Source of the DNA: Enterococcus sp. HY326
Lineage (GTDB): Bacteria > Bacillota > Bacilli > Lactobacillales > Enterococcaceae
Assembly (NCBI RefSeq): GCF_026157065.1
Contig: NZ_JANLGQ010000004.1
Location: forward strand, 186,001-250,000
Reading direction: 5' to 3'
DNA: 64,000 nucleotides
Shown here: positions 22,206 to 32,413 of the stretch, in pieces
Layout of the letters: every line of letters begins with the position of its first letter
Position numbering within the stretch: position 1 is the first letter of the stretch
Notes under the pieces: model-generated
What the model saw: only the letters and a program-made list of their open reading frames with translations
Told to the model about the DNA's origin: nothing
The model's database searches: none
Translations under genes and position numbers: made by a program

Positions 22206-22234
22206 TTGTTTTTTTTGAGGCAAACTGGTAGAAT
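22206..22234 (+). promoter_or_regulatory. Promoter of the cggR glycolytic operon
   Basis: TTGTTT (22206-22211), 17 nt, TAGAAT (22229-22234) preceded by TGG (extended -10). The leader to cggR is about 110 nt. Confidence 0.65.
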
Positions 22235-22321
22235 AATTTTTGTAGGAGTGAGGAAGAAAAAGTTTAAAATTTTTCCCATCCGAATTTTTTTGAGGTCTAT
22301 GGGTCGTTTTTGGTCTACTAT

Positions 22322-22336
22322 GGACAAAAATTGTCC
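22322..22336 (+). promoter_or_regulatory. CggR operator candidate
   Basis: A perfect inverted repeat GGACAA-AAA-TTGTCC lies between promoter and cggR. The GGAC/GTCC core resembles the GGGAC...GTC repeats bound by B. subtilis CggR, and a further GGTCTACTA copy lies just upstream. Autoregulation is inferred. Confidence 0.55.
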
Positions 22337-22352
22337 TACTAAGGAGAAAACA

Positions 22353-23390
22353 ATGCTTGATGATTTGAAATTGATTGAAGCAGTGGCTCCGGAAATGATT
22401 AAACTTCTGCAAGAACGCGTGCAAGTCCTGAGAGCTATCTACTGGCAACAACCGATTGGCCGGCGAAGTCTCGCCGATAATTTAGGGATGACAGAGCGGG
22501 TATTGCGTACCGAGACCGATGAATTAAAAGAGCTTGAGTTAATCCACAGTTCGAAAAGCGGCATGTCCTTAACCAAAAAAGGTCAAAAAGTTTTTCGCCA
22601 GCTGGAAAAGTTGATGAACAACTTGAAGGGCATGGATCAGCTAGAGCAGCAAATCGCCAAGCAATTTTCAATTGAACGTTGTCTAATTCTTGAAGGAGAT
22701 AGTGATCTCCATGAAGAAATTATTTCGGAATTTGGTTCTGCTTTGTCGGATGTACTTAATGTTAATTTACCCATTGGCGAAAATATTATCGCAGTGATGG
22801 GTGGCACGACGATGGCAAAAGTTGCCCAACATTTGAAAAACTTGGAAACCAGTCAGCGACACAATATTTTTGTACCGGCTAGAGGCGGTATCGGCGAAGC
22901 CTTGTCGGTTCAAGCCAACTCTGTCAGCGCTGTGATGGCGGCAAATTCTGGCGGCGAACACCGCGCACTTTATGTACCGGAGCAATTGAGTCGGCAAACC
23001 TATGAATCATTGTTGCAAGAACCATCAATTCATGGTGTACTGGGATTAATCAGCCAAGCCAATTGCGTGATTCACAGTATTGGTCGTGCGCTACACATGG
23101 CAGCTCGCCGCAAGATGAGTGAAGCAGAATTAGTGATGCTGCGTCAAAAACATGCGGTTGCAGAATCCTTCGGTTATTTCTTCAATGAAAATGGCGAAGT
23201 GGTTTACAAAGTTTCCCGAGTCGGTATTCAGCTGCGGGATTTAGAAAAAGTTCCTTTGATTTATGCCATCGCTGGCGGAAAATCAAAAGGCAAGGCGATT
23301 CGTGCCTATTTAGAAAATGCTCCACAACAAACGTGGCTCATCACGGATGAAGCTGCGGCAAACGAGATTTTAAAAGGGTTCTCCCTTTAA
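22353..23390 (+). CDS. cggR: Central glycolytic genes regulator CggR
   Basis: A 345-residue SorC/DeoR-type repressor. The N-terminal helix-turn-helix (GRRSLADNLGMTERVLRTETDEL) is followed by a sugar-isomerase-like effector domain with VMGGTTMAKVAQHL and GGSK-containing phosphate-binding loops. In Bacillus the effector is fructose-1,6-bisphosphate, which relieves repression of gap-pgk-tpi-eno; the gene order here makes the same role very likely. The ATG at 22353 has AAGGAG six bases upstream; a longer frame from 22137 crosses the promoter and is discarded. Confidence 0.93.
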   Translation: MLDDLKLIEAVAPEMIKLLQERVQVLRAIYWQQPIGRRSLADNLGMTERVLRTETDELKELELIHSSKSGMSLTKKGQKVFRQLEKLMNNLKGMDQLEQQIAKQFSIERCLILEGDSDLHEEIISEFGSALSDVLNVNLPIGENIIAVMGGTTMAKVAQHLKNLETSQRHNIFVPARGGIGEALSVQANSVSAVMAANSGGEHRALYVPEQLSRQTYESLLQEPSIHGVLGLISQANCVIHSIGRALHMAARRKMSEAELVMLRQKHAVAESFGYFFNENGEVVYKVSRVGIQLRDLEKVPLIYAIAGGKSKGKAIRAYLENAPQQTWLITDEAAANEILKGFSL

Positions 23391-23431
23391 AATAAATTAA
23401 TTTGTGATTTTCATAAGGAGGAAATCTTAAA

Positions 23432-24433
23432 ATGACAGTTAAAGTAGGTATTAATGGATTTGGACGTATTGGACGTTTAGCTTTCCGTCGTATCCAAGAT
23501 GTAGCAGGAATCGAAGTAGTAGCAATCAACGACTTAACAGATGCTAAAATGTTAGCTCACTTGTTAAAATATGATACTACTCAAGGACGTTTCAACGGAA
23601 CTGTTGAAGTTCATGAAGGTTCTTTCAACGTAAACGGCAAAGAAGTTAAGGTTCTTGCTAACCGCAATCCTGAAGAATTACCTTGGGGTGAACTAGGCGT
23701 TGATATCGTTTTAGAATGTACTGGTTTCTTCACTTCAAAAGCTGCTGCTGAAAAACATTTAACTGCTGGCGCTAAACGTGTAGTAATCTCTGCTCCTGGT
23801 GGAAATGACGTGCCAACAATCGTTTACAACGTAAACCACGAAACATTAACTGGTAAAGAAACAGTTATCTCTGGTGCTTCTTGTACGACTAACTGTTTAG
23901 CTCCTATGGCTAAAGTATTGAACGACAAATTTGGTGTTGTTGAAGGCTTGATGACAACTATCCACGCTTACACTGGCGACCAAATGACTTTAGATGGACC
24001 TCATCCTAAAGGTGACTTCCGTCGTGCCCGTGCTGCTGCTGCAAACATCGTACCTAACTCAACTGGTGCTGCTAAAGCAATCGGCTTAGTAATTCCTGAA
24101 TTAAACGGTAAATTAGATGGAGCTGCTCAACGTGTTCCTGTTGCAACTGGTTCATTAACTGAATTAGTAACTGTTTTAGACAAAACAGTTTCTGTTGATG
24201 AAGTGAACGAAGCAATGGCTCATGCTGCAAATGAATCTTATGGTTACAACACTGACGAAATCGTTTCTTCAGATATCGTTGGCATGACTTTTGGTTCATT
24301 ATTTGATGCAACTCAAACTCGTGTGATGACTGTTGGCGACAAACAATTGGTGAAAACTGTTGCTTGGTACGATAACGAAATGTCATACACAGCTCAATTA
24401 GTTCGTACTTTAGAATACTTCGCAAATCTTTAA
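23432..24433 (+). CDS. gap: Glyceraldehyde-3-phosphate dehydrogenase (NAD-dependent, glycolytic)
   Basis: A 333-residue enzyme that oxidises glyceraldehyde-3-phosphate to 1,3-bisphosphoglycerate. The Rossmann motif INGFGRIGR starts at residue 7, Asp34 (INDLTD) indicates NAD preference, and the catalytic Cys151 lies in GASCTTNC. Codon use is highly biased to the A/T-ending optimal codons, as expected of a very highly expressed gene. AAGGAGG precedes the ATG. The hairpin after the gene is probably a partial terminator or processing site that keeps gap mRNA more abundant than the downstream genes. Confidence 0.97.
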   Translation: MTVKVGINGFGRIGRLAFRRIQDVAGIEVVAINDLTDAKMLAHLLKYDTTQGRFNGTVEVHEGSFNVNGKEVKVLANRNPEELPWGELGVDIVLECTGFFTSKAAAEKHLTAGAKRVVISAPGGNDVPTIVYNVNHETLTGKETVISGASCTTNCLAPMAKVLNDKFGVVEGLMTTIHAYTGDQMTLDGPHPKGDFRRARAAAANIVPNSTGAAKAIGLVIPELNGKLDGAAQRVPVATGSLTELVTVLDKTVSVDEVNEAMAHAANESYGYNTDEIVSSDIVGMTFGSLFDATQTRVMTVGDKQLVKTVAWYDNEMSYTAQLVRTLEYFANL

Positions 24434-24470
24434 GATTTAAGAAGGCTAATTGAAGACGATTGTCTAATAA

Positions 24471-24502
24471 AGCGGGGAAGCGACGCGCTTCTCCGCTTTT
24501 TA
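24471..24502 (+). terminator. Hairpin between gap and pgk (partial terminator)
   Basis: AGCGGGGAAGCG (24471-24482) pairs with CGCTTCTCCGCT (24486-24497) and is followed by TTTTATTT. As pgk shows no clear promoter of its own, some read-through is expected. Confidence 0.75.
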
Positions 24503-24549
24503 TTTAGAATAAATGAAAGAACGCACAAATTAATCAGGAGGTCCTCCAA

Positions 24550-25740
24550 ATGGCAAAGAAGACTGTTAAAGATATTGATTTAAAAGATAAAAAAGTCTTA
24601 GTACGGGTAGACTTTAATGTTCCCTTAAAAGATGGTGTAATTGGTGATGATACTCGAATTAAAGCGGCATTACCAACCATCCAATATGTTATCGATCAAG
24701 GCGGTAAAGCAATTTTGTTCTCCCACTTAGGTCGTGTTAAAACTGAAGAAGACAAAGCTGGCAAATCTTTAGCACCAGTTGCCAAACGCTTAGGTGAATT
24801 ATTAGGTAAAGACGTTACCTTCGTTCCTGAAACTCGCGGCAAAGAATTAGAAGATGCAATTAACAACATGAAAGACGGCGACGTTTTAGTTTTTGAAAAC
24901 ACACGTTTTGAAGATGTTGATGGCAAAAAAGAAAGCAAAAACGATCCTGAATTAGGCAAATACTGGGCTTCATTAGGCGATGTTTTTGTAAATGACGCCT
25001 TCGGTACAGCTCACCGGGCTCACGCTTCAAACGTAGGAATTGCTTCAACAGGTATTCCAACCGTTGCTGGCTTCTTAATGGAAAAAGAAATTAAATTTAT
25101 CGGTGAAGCTGTTGAAGATCCAAAACGTCCGATGATTGCTATTTTAGGCGGCGCCAAAGTCTCTGACAAAATCGGCGTGATTGAAAACTTAATTCCTAAA
25201 GCGGATAAAATTTTAATCGGCGGCGGCATGACGTATACTTTCTACAAGGCTAAAGGCATGGAAATCGGCAACTCTTTAGTTGAAGAAGACAAAGTTGACT
25301 TGGCTAAATCTTTAATTGAAAAAGCTGGCGACAAATTAGTTTTACCAGTAGATTCAATCACAGCTGCTGAATTTTCAAATGATGTACCGACTGAAGAGCA
25401 TGCAGGTGATGTACCAGTTGGCCAAATGGGACTAGATATCGGACCTGAAACAATTGCTTTATTTGCCCAAACTTTAGCGGGTGCGAAAACTGTTGTCTGG
25501 AACGGACCAATGGGCGTTTTTGAAATGTCAAACTTTGCCCGTGGTACCATCGGCGTTTGTGAAGCCATCGCAAACTTAGAGGGTGCAACAACCATTATCG
25601 GTGGTGGCGATTCTGCTGCAGCGGCTGAACAATTAGGTTTCGCTGACAAATTTACCCACATCTCTACTGGTGGCGGTGCAAGCTTAGAATTATTAGAAGG
25701 TAAAGAATTACCTGGCTTAGCTACTATCAACGACAAATAG
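24550..25740 (+). CDS. pgk: Phosphoglycerate kinase
   Basis: A 396-residue two-domain kinase that makes ATP from 1,3-bisphosphoglycerate. The N-terminal signature [12 protein letters not shown], the substrate loop SHLGR, the arginine in ENTRFE, and the C-terminal nucleotide-site [13 protein letters not shown] are all present. The length is standard. AGGAGG lies before the ATG at 24550. It is the third gene of the glycolytic operon, behind the gap hairpin. Confidence 0.97.
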   Translation: MAKKTVKDIDLKDKKVLVRVDFNVPLKDGVIGDDTRIKAALPTIQYVIDQGGKAILFSHLGRVKTEEDKAGKSLAPVAKRLGELLGKDVTFVPETRGKELEDAINNMKDGDVLVFENTRFEDVDGKKESKNDPELGKYWASLGDVFVNDAFGTAHRAHASNVGIASTGIPTVAGFLMEKEIKFIGEAVEDPKRPMIAILGGAKVSDKIGVIENLIPKADKILIGGGMTYTFYKAKGMEIGNSLVEEDKVDLAKSLIEKAGDKLVLPVDSITAAEFSNDVPTEEHAGDVPVGQMGLDIGPETIALFAQTLAGAKTVVWNGPMGVFEMSNFARGTIGVCEAIANLEGATTIIGGGDSAAAAEQLGFADKFTHISTGGGASLELLEGKELPGLATINDK

Positions 25741-25793
25741 GCTTGCATTTTAAGAAAAACTCAATAGCTTAATAAAGAAACGGAGCGAAAAAC

Positions 25794-26549
25794 ATGCGTA
25801 AACCAATTATCGCCGGTAACTGGAAGATGAATAAAACAGCTGCAGAAGCAAAAGCTTTTGCAGAAGCTGTTAAGACTAAAATTCCTGCAAACGACAAAGT
25901 CGATACAGTGATTGGCTCACCAGCCTTATTCTTAGAAACTTTGATGAACGTCAGCGCAGGCACTGAATTAAAAATTTCAGCGCAAAACTGCTTCTGGGAA
26001 AATGCTGGTGCTTATACTGGTGAAACTTCACCAGCCGCTTTAGCTGACTTAGGTGTGCAATATGTGATTATCGGTCACTCTGAACGTCGGGAATATTTCC
26101 ACGAAACAGATCAAGATATCAACAAAAAAGCTAAAGCTATTTTTGCTAACAAAATGACACCAATTCTTTGCTGTGGCGAATCTTTAGAAACCTATGAAGC
26201 TGGCAAAACAGCTGAATGGATTGAAGGCCAAATCAACGCTGGTTTAGCTGATTTAACTGCGGAACAAGTGAGTAACTTAGTGATTGCTTATGAACCAATC
26301 TGGGCAATCGGTACTGGCAAATCTGCCGATGCACAAATCGCTGATGAAATTTGTGGCGTTGTTCGTCAAACAGTAGAAAAATTATACGGTAAAGAAGTTT
26401 CTGAAGCTGTCCGCATCCAATACGGCGGTTCAGTGAAACCAGAAAACATTGCCGAATACATGGCCAAAGAAAATGTTGACGGAGCTTTAGTCGGCGGTGC
26501 CAGCTTAGAAGCTGATTCATTCCTAGCTTTGTTAGACTTTGTTAAATAA
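25794..26549 (+). CDS. tpiA: Triosephosphate isomerase
   Basis: A 251-residue TIM barrel that interconverts dihydroxyacetone phosphate and glyceraldehyde-3-phosphate. Catalytic residues are seen in the N-terminal GNWKMN (Lys), IGHSERR (His) and [11 protein letters not shown] (Glu), and the phosphate-binding YGGSVKPEN and GALVGGASL loops are intact. It follows pgk after 53 nt with no promoter visible, so it belongs to the same operon. Confidence 0.97.
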   Translation: MRKPIIAGNWKMNKTAAEAKAFAEAVKTKIPANDKVDTVIGSPALFLETLMNVSAGTELKISAQNCFWENAGAYTGETSPAALADLGVQYVIIGHSERREYFHETDQDINKKAKAIFANKMTPILCCGESLETYEAGKTAEWIEGQINAGLADLTAEQVSNLVIAYEPIWAIGTGKSADAQIADEICGVVRQTVEKLYGKEVSEAVRIQYGGSVKPENIAEYMAKENVDGALVGGASLEADSFLALLDFVK

Positions 26550-26595
26550 GAATTGCTAAAGCTTTCAATTATTCGCTTTCAAAAACGATTTTTAT

Positions 26596-26624
26596 TTGCA
26601 GAAAAGAGAAATATTCTCTACAAT
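26596..26624 (+). promoter_or_regulatory. Separate promoter of eno
   Basis: TTGCAG (26596-26601), 17 nt, TACAAT (26619-26624), between tpiA and eno. Eno can thus be expressed apart from CggR control. Confidence 0.7.
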
Positions 26625-26626
26625 AA

Positions 26627-27982
<1,356 letters not shown>

Positions 27983-28004
27983 TTTTTAATTAACTGTTAT
28001 TTAA

Positions 28005-28037
28005 ATCCCTGCTGATGAGTCAGCAGGGATTTTTTTA
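28005..28037 (+). terminator. Terminator after eno
   Basis: A perfect 11-bp stem ATCCCTGCTGA (28005-28015) with TCAGCAGGGAT (28020-28030), followed by a T-run. Confidence 0.92.
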
Positions 28038-28284
28038 TTTGTTTAGAAAAATACTAGTCTTGCCTGCAATCCAAAAAGATGAGCGAACTTAATCAATGTT
28101 TTTAGAAAAAAACATACTTAGAGCAGAATTACATAGTGCAATTTAGTTAAATATTTGCTAGTATATTGTTGCTTAGAAGATTCAGAAAAGTGTTATTCTA
28201 ATTTTTACTTACAAATGAAAGCATTATCTATCTTAGAATAGAATCTTGAAGTCTCTTTTTTAATTTGAATGAACTAATTTTTGA

Positions 28285-28428
28285 CAAACGGAAGCAAAAT
28301 TTATTACCGGTCAAGAGAACTTAAATGATGCCAGCTGGCAAAATTATTTAGACACCTTATCTTCAATTGGTGTAGAAAAATTTGTTGATGTCCATCAAAG
28401 AGCCTACGACCGTTGGAATAACCAATAA
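28285..28428 (+). pseudogene. Relic of an ABC sugar transporter solute-binding lipoprotein (C-terminus)
   Basis: An open stretch of 47 codons after a stop at 28282 reads EAKFITGQENLNDASW...YLDTLSSIGVEKFVDVHQ...AYDRWNNQ and ends in TAA at 28426-28428. This is the typical last ~45 residues of extracellular sugar-binding proteins. No upstream part, start codon or ribosome site exists in the ~250 bp before it, so only the tail of the gene survives. A terminator still follows. Its position before a GH20 glycosidase suggests a former oligosaccharide uptake and cleavage locus. Confidence 0.7.
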
Positions 28429-28452
28429 AATGGTTAGTTAAAACAAAAAAAA

Positions 28453-28500
28453 CCACGAGCTTTTATCCGCTTTGAAGCAGGATTAAGCCTCGTGGATTTT
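28453..28500 (+). terminator. Terminator between the relic and the GH20 gene
   Basis: CCACGAG (28453-28459) pairs with CTCGTGG (28489-28495), with inner pairing of GCTT and ATCC with GGAT and AAGC, followed by ATTTTT. It is the retained terminator of the lost transporter gene. Confidence 0.8.
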
Positions 28501-28517
28501 TGAAAGAAGGGCAATAA

Positions 28518-29540
28518 ATGACAAATTATCAACAGGCCGAGCGGGGCGTCTTATTAGATATGGGACGCAAATTTTGGCCAAAAGCTAAAATTTTAGCACT
28601 ATTGAAAATGATGGAACAAAATGACTTCAATATGCTGCAGCTGCATTTTTCGGATAATCTTGGTTTTCGCATTGAAAGTAAACAATTTCCGCAAATTGTT
28701 TCAGAAGAATATTTGACACAAAAGGAGGTCAAAGAGATTATCGCCGCAGCGACAGAAAAGGGCATTGAGATTGTGCCGGATTTTGACACGCCGGGACATT
28801 TGAATCAAGTTTTAAAGGATTTTCCTAATTTGGGTTTAAAGAAAAAAACGACTGCCGGTTTAGAACCAGATATCTGGGCGTTAGATATTACCAATGAAGT
28901 CGCGATTGCTTTTGCTTTTACAATTTATCAGGAGTATTTAAGCTTGTTTTCTAAAAGCCGGTACTTTCACATTGGTGCCGATGAATTTATTGATTTTTCC
29001 CAGGTGGACCTATATCCTCAGCTGGCTGAGACAGCCAAAGCTCGTTATGGAGAGGAAGCCAGCGGTTTAGAAATTTATGTCGATTATGTTAATCGTCTGG
29101 CGGCTTTGATAAAAGAACACGGAAAAACTGCTAGAATTTGGAATGACGGCTTTTATCGATTGGACCGCCACTCTTTGATTGAGCTGACAGATGATGTCGA
29201 GGTGACCTATTGGACCCTCTGGCATCAGGGGATGGCACCTTTGGAAACTTGGTTAAAAAAAGGTTATCAGGTGTTGAATTTCAATGATAATTATTTCTAT
29301 TTTGTTTTTGGTGAGGCTGCAAACTATACTTATCCCACCGCTGAAAAAATCCAAACCAATTGGCAGATTGAGACCTTTGCTTCTGATCAAGTGATTGATG
29401 AGAGTGATAAAAAACAAGTCTTAGGAACTTATTTTTCGATTTGGGCAGATATTCCGTCAGCTTTAAGTTGTGATGAGGTATTAGCAAAAGTTGAGCCGAT
29501 TTTAGCGGCGATGCAGCAAAAATTAAAAGCGGATAGCTAA
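28518..29540 (+). CDS. Glycoside hydrolase family 20, beta-N-acetylhexosaminidase-like
   Basis: A 340-residue protein made of only the GH20 catalytic barrel: RGVLLDMGRKF at the start, LQLHFSDNLGFRIES, FDTPGH, and the catalytic Asp155-Glu156 pair in HIGADEF. There is no signal peptide and no cell-wall anchor, so it acts inside the cell on imported N-acetylhexosaminides; many GH20 enzymes have extra N-terminal domains that are missing here. The start has GAAGGG upstream. The gene stands alone next to the relic of a sugar-binding protein, so its substrate may now enter by another route. Confidence 0.85.
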   Translation: MTNYQQAERGVLLDMGRKFWPKAKILALLKMMEQNDFNMLQLHFSDNLGFRIESKQFPQIVSEEYLTQKEVKEIIAAATEKGIEIVPDFDTPGHLNQVLKDFPNLGLKKKTTAGLEPDIWALDITNEVAIAFAFTIYQEYLSLFSKSRYFHIGADEFIDFSQVDLYPQLAETAKARYGEEASGLEIYVDYVNRLAALIKEHGKTARIWNDGFYRLDRHSLIELTDDVEVTYWTLWHQGMAPLETWLKKGYQVLNFNDNYFYFVFGEAANYTYPTAEKIQTNWQIETFASDQVIDESDKKQVLGTYFSIWADIPSALSCDEVLAKVEPILAAMQQKLKADS

Positions 29541-29676
29541 AGCTTAAATTTCTATCAGTAGCAATCCTAACATGATTTAAGCCCTAAAAATCCTCGCCTC
29601 TCCTTTTCCAATCAACAAGAAGTCATAGCACTTAAATTTTCTTTGTCAGAGTCAGCGAACTAAAGAAATACCAGTT

Positions 29677-29725
29677 AAGCAGCCTAGAAGTAATCGTTTT
29701 TGATTTCTTCTAGGCTGCTTTTTAA
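29677..29725 (+). terminator. Terminator downstream of the GH20 gene
   Basis: A 14-bp stem AAGCAGCCTAGAAG (29677-29690) with CTTCTAGGCTGCTT (29707-29720) and a T-run. It lies 137 nt after the stop; nothing coding is seen in between. Confidence 0.85.
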
Positions 29726-29833
29726 AATGGATACTAAATTTGCTAACAATCTCAAGAAGTTAGTAGCGAATACTTCTGATTGTTTATGGTAGGATAATCA
29801 TAACGTTAAAACCTGTAAGAAAGGAATGATCGA

Positions 29834-30433
29834 GTGAAAGCTATCAAGCAAAGTCTGAAATTCCTTCCGCTAGTCGGAATTATACTTCTATTTGGGCTGG
29901 TTTTTTACGGCCTTCATTTAGGAATCTTTAAATCGCCAGCGCTGTTACAAAATTATATCGGGCAATTTGGTGATTGGGGGATTTTACTGTTTATTCTTTT
30001 GCAAATTGTGCAGGTAATCATTCCAATTTTACCGGGTGGTATTTCCTCAGTAGCTGGTATGCTGCTTTTTGGAAACCCATGGGGCTTATTATATAGTTAT
30101 ATCGGTTTAGTGATTGGCGAAATTTTAGTTTTTGTGCTGGTGCGCTGCTATGGTCATCCTTTTGTGCGACTGATTTTATCAGATAAGAAATACCAATCCT
30201 TTGAAAAACTGACCCATCAGGAAAATAATCGTAGCATCAAAAAACTCTTGATTGTGACCTTATTGATTCCTTTTGCTCCAGATGATTTAGTTTGTTTAGT
30301 AGCAGGGATGTCCGCAATTACTTTTAAAGACTATTTGAAGATTATTATTTTATTAAAGCTCTGGTCGATTGCAGTTTATAGCTATTTTTTTGAACATAAT
30401 TTGTTTACCGCTAAAGCTAAAACCAGAAGATAG
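29834..30433 (+). CDS. TVP38/TMEM64 (VTT/DedA superfamily) membrane protein
   Basis: A 199-residue integral membrane protein with about five hydrophobic segments. The family core is visible in the loop PILPGGISSVAGMLLFGNPWGLLYSYIG, with the re-entrant loop prolines and glycines, and in the later LLIPFAPDDLVCLVAG motif. Bacterial members are linked to lipid scrambling and membrane homeostasis, but their substrate is often unproven. The start is a GTG at 29834 behind AAGGAATGA. The gene is monocistronic. Confidence 0.85.
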   Translation: MKAIKQSLKFLPLVGIILLFGLVFYGLHLGIFKSPALLQNYIGQFGDWGILLFILLQIVQVIIPILPGGISSVAGMLLFGNPWGLLYSYIGLVIGEILVFVLVRCYGHPFVRLILSDKKYQSFEKLTHQENNRSIKKLLIVTLLIPFAPDDLVCLVAGMSAITFKDYLKIIILLKLWSIAVYSYFFEHNLFTAKAKTRR

Positions 30434-30561
30434 CACGTAGTATATAGATGATGACAAACTCGCCATGGAGAAACAAATCAATAATTAATGAAGCGCTAAT
30501 CAAAATGTGGAGATATCTTCACATTTTTTTATTTTTAGGACCTGAGACTGATTTTTTTTAA

Positions 30562-30580
30562 TACTATGTAAAGTATAGTA
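30562..30580 (+). promoter_or_regulatory. Palindromic operator/promoter of the PadR gene
   Basis: TACTAT (30562-30567) and ATAGTA (30575-30580) form an inverted repeat 22 nt before the PadR gene and overlap a possible -10 box (TATAGT). PadR regulators commonly repress their own promoter through such AT-rich palindromes. Confidence 0.5.
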
Positions 30581-30601
30581 TTACTTGTAAGGGGTGAGGC
30601 G

Positions 30602-30916
30602 ATGGATAGTCAACTAAAGAAAGGCCTCTTAGAATATTGTATTTTGGCCTTTTTAAATAAAAATGATTCTTATGGCTATCAGATTGTCAAAGAAATCAAT
30701 CCATTATTAACTATTTCAGAATCGACACTGTATCCAATTTTACGAAGATTAGAAGCTGCGGGGAAAGTTGAAATTTATGCTAAAGCCCATAATGGTCGTC
30801 AGCGTAAATATTATCGGATTACGCAGGAGGGGCAAGCCAGCGTCAGAAAATTTTTAACTGCTGACTGGCCTCAACTCGAGTTGATTAAAGAGTTTATCGC
30901 AGAGCAAAACGTTTAA
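30602..30916 (+). CDS. PadR family transcriptional regulator
   Basis: A 104-residue PadR winged-helix protein: KGLLEYCILAFLNKNDSYGYQIVKEI, then the recognition helix ISESTLYPILRRLEAAGKVE, the wing GRQRKYYRIT, and a short C-terminal helix, i.e. the compact PadR-s2 class. Such proteins bind hydrophobic ligands or respond to cell-envelope stress. It is followed 29 nt later by a DUF1700 (HAAS-domain) membrane protein, a common pairing in which the regulator controls the membrane partner. GGGGTGAGG precedes the start. Confidence 0.9.
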   Translation: MDSQLKKGLLEYCILAFLNKNDSYGYQIVKEINPLLTISESTLYPILRRLEAAGKVEIYAKAHNGRQRKYYRITQEGQASVRKFLTADWPQLELIKEFIAEQNV

Positions 30917-30945
30917 AAGAACCCTACATGACAGGAGGAAGAAAG

Positions 30946-31539
30946 ATGAATCGAGTAAATTTTATCAAAGCTTTGGCTGAGGAATTAGCTTACCAAGTGC
31001 GGCCAAGTGAATTGCATCAAATTATTCAGTACTATGACGAAATAATTGAAGACTTAATGGAGGAAGGCTTCTCCGAAGAACAGGCGGTGGCCAAGTTAGG
31101 TTCTCCCCGCAAGCTCGCTTTAGAAGCGACCGGTGAAAAAGAAATTGAAGTCAATTTGCCAATGAAATTTAGCCCACTTGTTATTATTTTATTGATTATT
31201 GGGTTTCCACTTTGGGGCAGTTTACTATTTGCCGCTTTGATGTTAGTTTTAAGTTTTTACATTGTGTTATGGTGTGTGCCATTTATTACAGCTATTTTCG
31301 GCTTTGCTGGGACCTTTGCCGGCTTTCTCTCAGCTTTAAGCAGCCCTTTGGTGATGATTGGCAGCCTTGGCGTTGGGATGATTCAATTGGGAACAGGCGT
31401 CCTATTTTTCGGACTGGGGCTTTTGAGTTTGGTAGCGACCTATCTGATGAGCGGTTTCTTCTTAAGAGTTACCCGTAAAACATTCATTGTTTTGAAAAAC
31501 ATTTTATTTAAAAGAACAACAAAGGTGGTGCGGGTATGA
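30946..31539 (+). CDS. DUF1700 (HAAS domain) membrane protein
   Basis: A 197-residue protein with an N-terminal soluble HAAS domain (residues ~1-70; IIQYYDEIIEDLMEEGFSEE followed by AVAKLGSPRKLA) and three or four membrane segments beyond ~residue 80. HAAS proteins partner PadR regulators and are thought to sense membrane or envelope conditions. The ATG at 30946 is used because AGGAGG lies directly before it; an in-frame ATG at 30928 precedes that site. The end overlaps the next gene by 4 nt (ATGA), so translation is coupled. Confidence 0.85.
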   Translation: MNRVNFIKALAEELAYQVRPSELHQIIQYYDEIIEDLMEEGFSEEQAVAKLGSPRKLALEATGEKEIEVNLPMKFSPLVIILLIIGFPLWGSLLFAALMLVLSFYIVLWCVPFITAIFGFAGTFAGFLSALSSPLVMIGSLGVGMIQLGTGVLFFGLGLLSLVATYLMSGFFLRVTRKTFIVLKNILFKRTTKVVRV

Positions 31540-31754
31540 GAGTCAATAAAAGAAGTTTAATTCAATTTAGTTTTGCAGCAATTGCCATGGGCGTTGCTAT
31601 TAGTATAGCGGGTTGGACCTTAAATGGTTTTTCTTGGAACACTGAGGATAATTTTGAAAGCCCGTGGTATCAAACGATTCATATTAATCAAGATGAAGGC
31701 TTTGGCTTTTTTGTAACCAATGATGCCACAGTGAGTATTTCAGACGACGAGTAG
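31536..31754 (+). CDS. Small membrane-anchored protein, third gene of the PadR cassette
   Basis: A 72-residue product with one N-terminal membrane segment (about residues 9-28) and a short acidic extracytoplasmic tail ending SISDDE. In related cassettes the third gene usually encodes a longer DUF4097 adhesin-like beta-strand protein with the same kind of N-terminal anchor. This one stops after about 45 tail residues, and the sequence beyond its stop is not open. It is either a truncated remnant or a distinct small protein. Overlap with the preceding gene argues that it is translated. Confidence 0.6.
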   Translation: MRVNKRSLIQFSFAAIAMGVAISIAGWTLNGFSWNTEDNFESPWYQTIHINQDEGFGFFVTNDATVSISDDE

Positions 31755-31785
31755 AGCTTTCGTTAAAAGACAAGCTACATTTTAC

Positions 31786-31843
31786 CACCTGAACTTTTTT
31801 GACAATCTCCACCGTGTCAAAAAGAAGTTCAGGTGTTTTTTTT
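31786..31843 (+). terminator. Terminator after the PadR cassette
   Basis: A stem of about 20 bp with one bulged base: CACCTGAACTT...TTGACA with TGTCAA...AAGTTCAGGTG (left arm from 31786, right arm 31815-31835), then eight T. Confidence 0.92.
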
Positions 31844-31925
31844 CTGTCGGGAAAAAATTTTTTTATAAGAAATTCTTTTTTATCGAGAAGGAAAAGAACT
31901 TAACGGCTTTTTTTTCAAAGAGAAG

Positions 31926-31934
31926 TGCTAAAAT
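31926..31934 (+). promoter_or_regulatory. Extended -10 promoter candidate for the 32036 gene
   Basis: TG-C-TAAAAT at 31926-31934; no convincing -35 hexamer is seen. It would give a leader of about 95 nt. Confidence 0.35.
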
Positions 31935-32035
31935 GGATGTCAAGGACGCAAGTTTTATTCTTTCAATTTTTGTCTGGGACTACTTGCCAAAAATCACAAT
32001 AGTTTTGTTTAAGAAACTGAGATGGGAGCTAGAGG

Positions 32036-32413
32036 ATGTCATTATTTACAGAAACTCTTACAAAGGCGCAACAATTTATGCTGATTCAAGCCTACGCGGA
32101 TAAAATTTTAACGGAAACAGAGCTGATGAGCTTCATTTTAATGGAAGCTAAAACTGGGCAGCCGATTATGATTACCGAGACGGATACCTATCAGGTGACG
32201 CCGGATTTGGATTTTGATAATTTTTCAGCTGTAAAAACTGCCAATAGTCAATGGCAGCTTTTGGCAATCAAAGCTGTTGCCGACACTTTTGAAGTTACAA
32301 TCAAAAGCGAAACAGATGAAATTGTCTTTAGTTTTTCAAGCTTAGCTGATGCTCAAGGCTTTGGGCAGGATTTAAAAGCAATTTACAAGGCAGCGGCCGA
32401 TTATGTGGATTAA
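32036..32413 (+). CDS. Unknown cytosolic protein, 125 residues
   Basis: I do not recognise a family. The protein has an N-terminal helical part (ETLTKAQQFMLIQAYADKIL) and a C-terminal part of alternating strands and a final helix; there is no signal peptide or membrane segment. GGGAG precedes the ATG at 32036. Its last 11 nt overlap the start of the alpha/beta-hydrolase gene, so the two are translationally coupled and may work together. Confidence 0.75.
   Translation: MSLFTETLTKAQQFMLIQAYADKILTETELMSFILMEAKTGQPIMITETDTYQVTPDLDFDNFSAVKTANSQWQLLAIKAVADTFEVTIKSETDEIVFSFSSLADAQGFGQDLKAIYKAAADYVD

Noticed and set aside
24072-24425. 117-residue minus-strand ORF within gap
   Set aside because: Composition rich in Leu, Gln and Arg follows from the strong codon bias of gap on the other strand.
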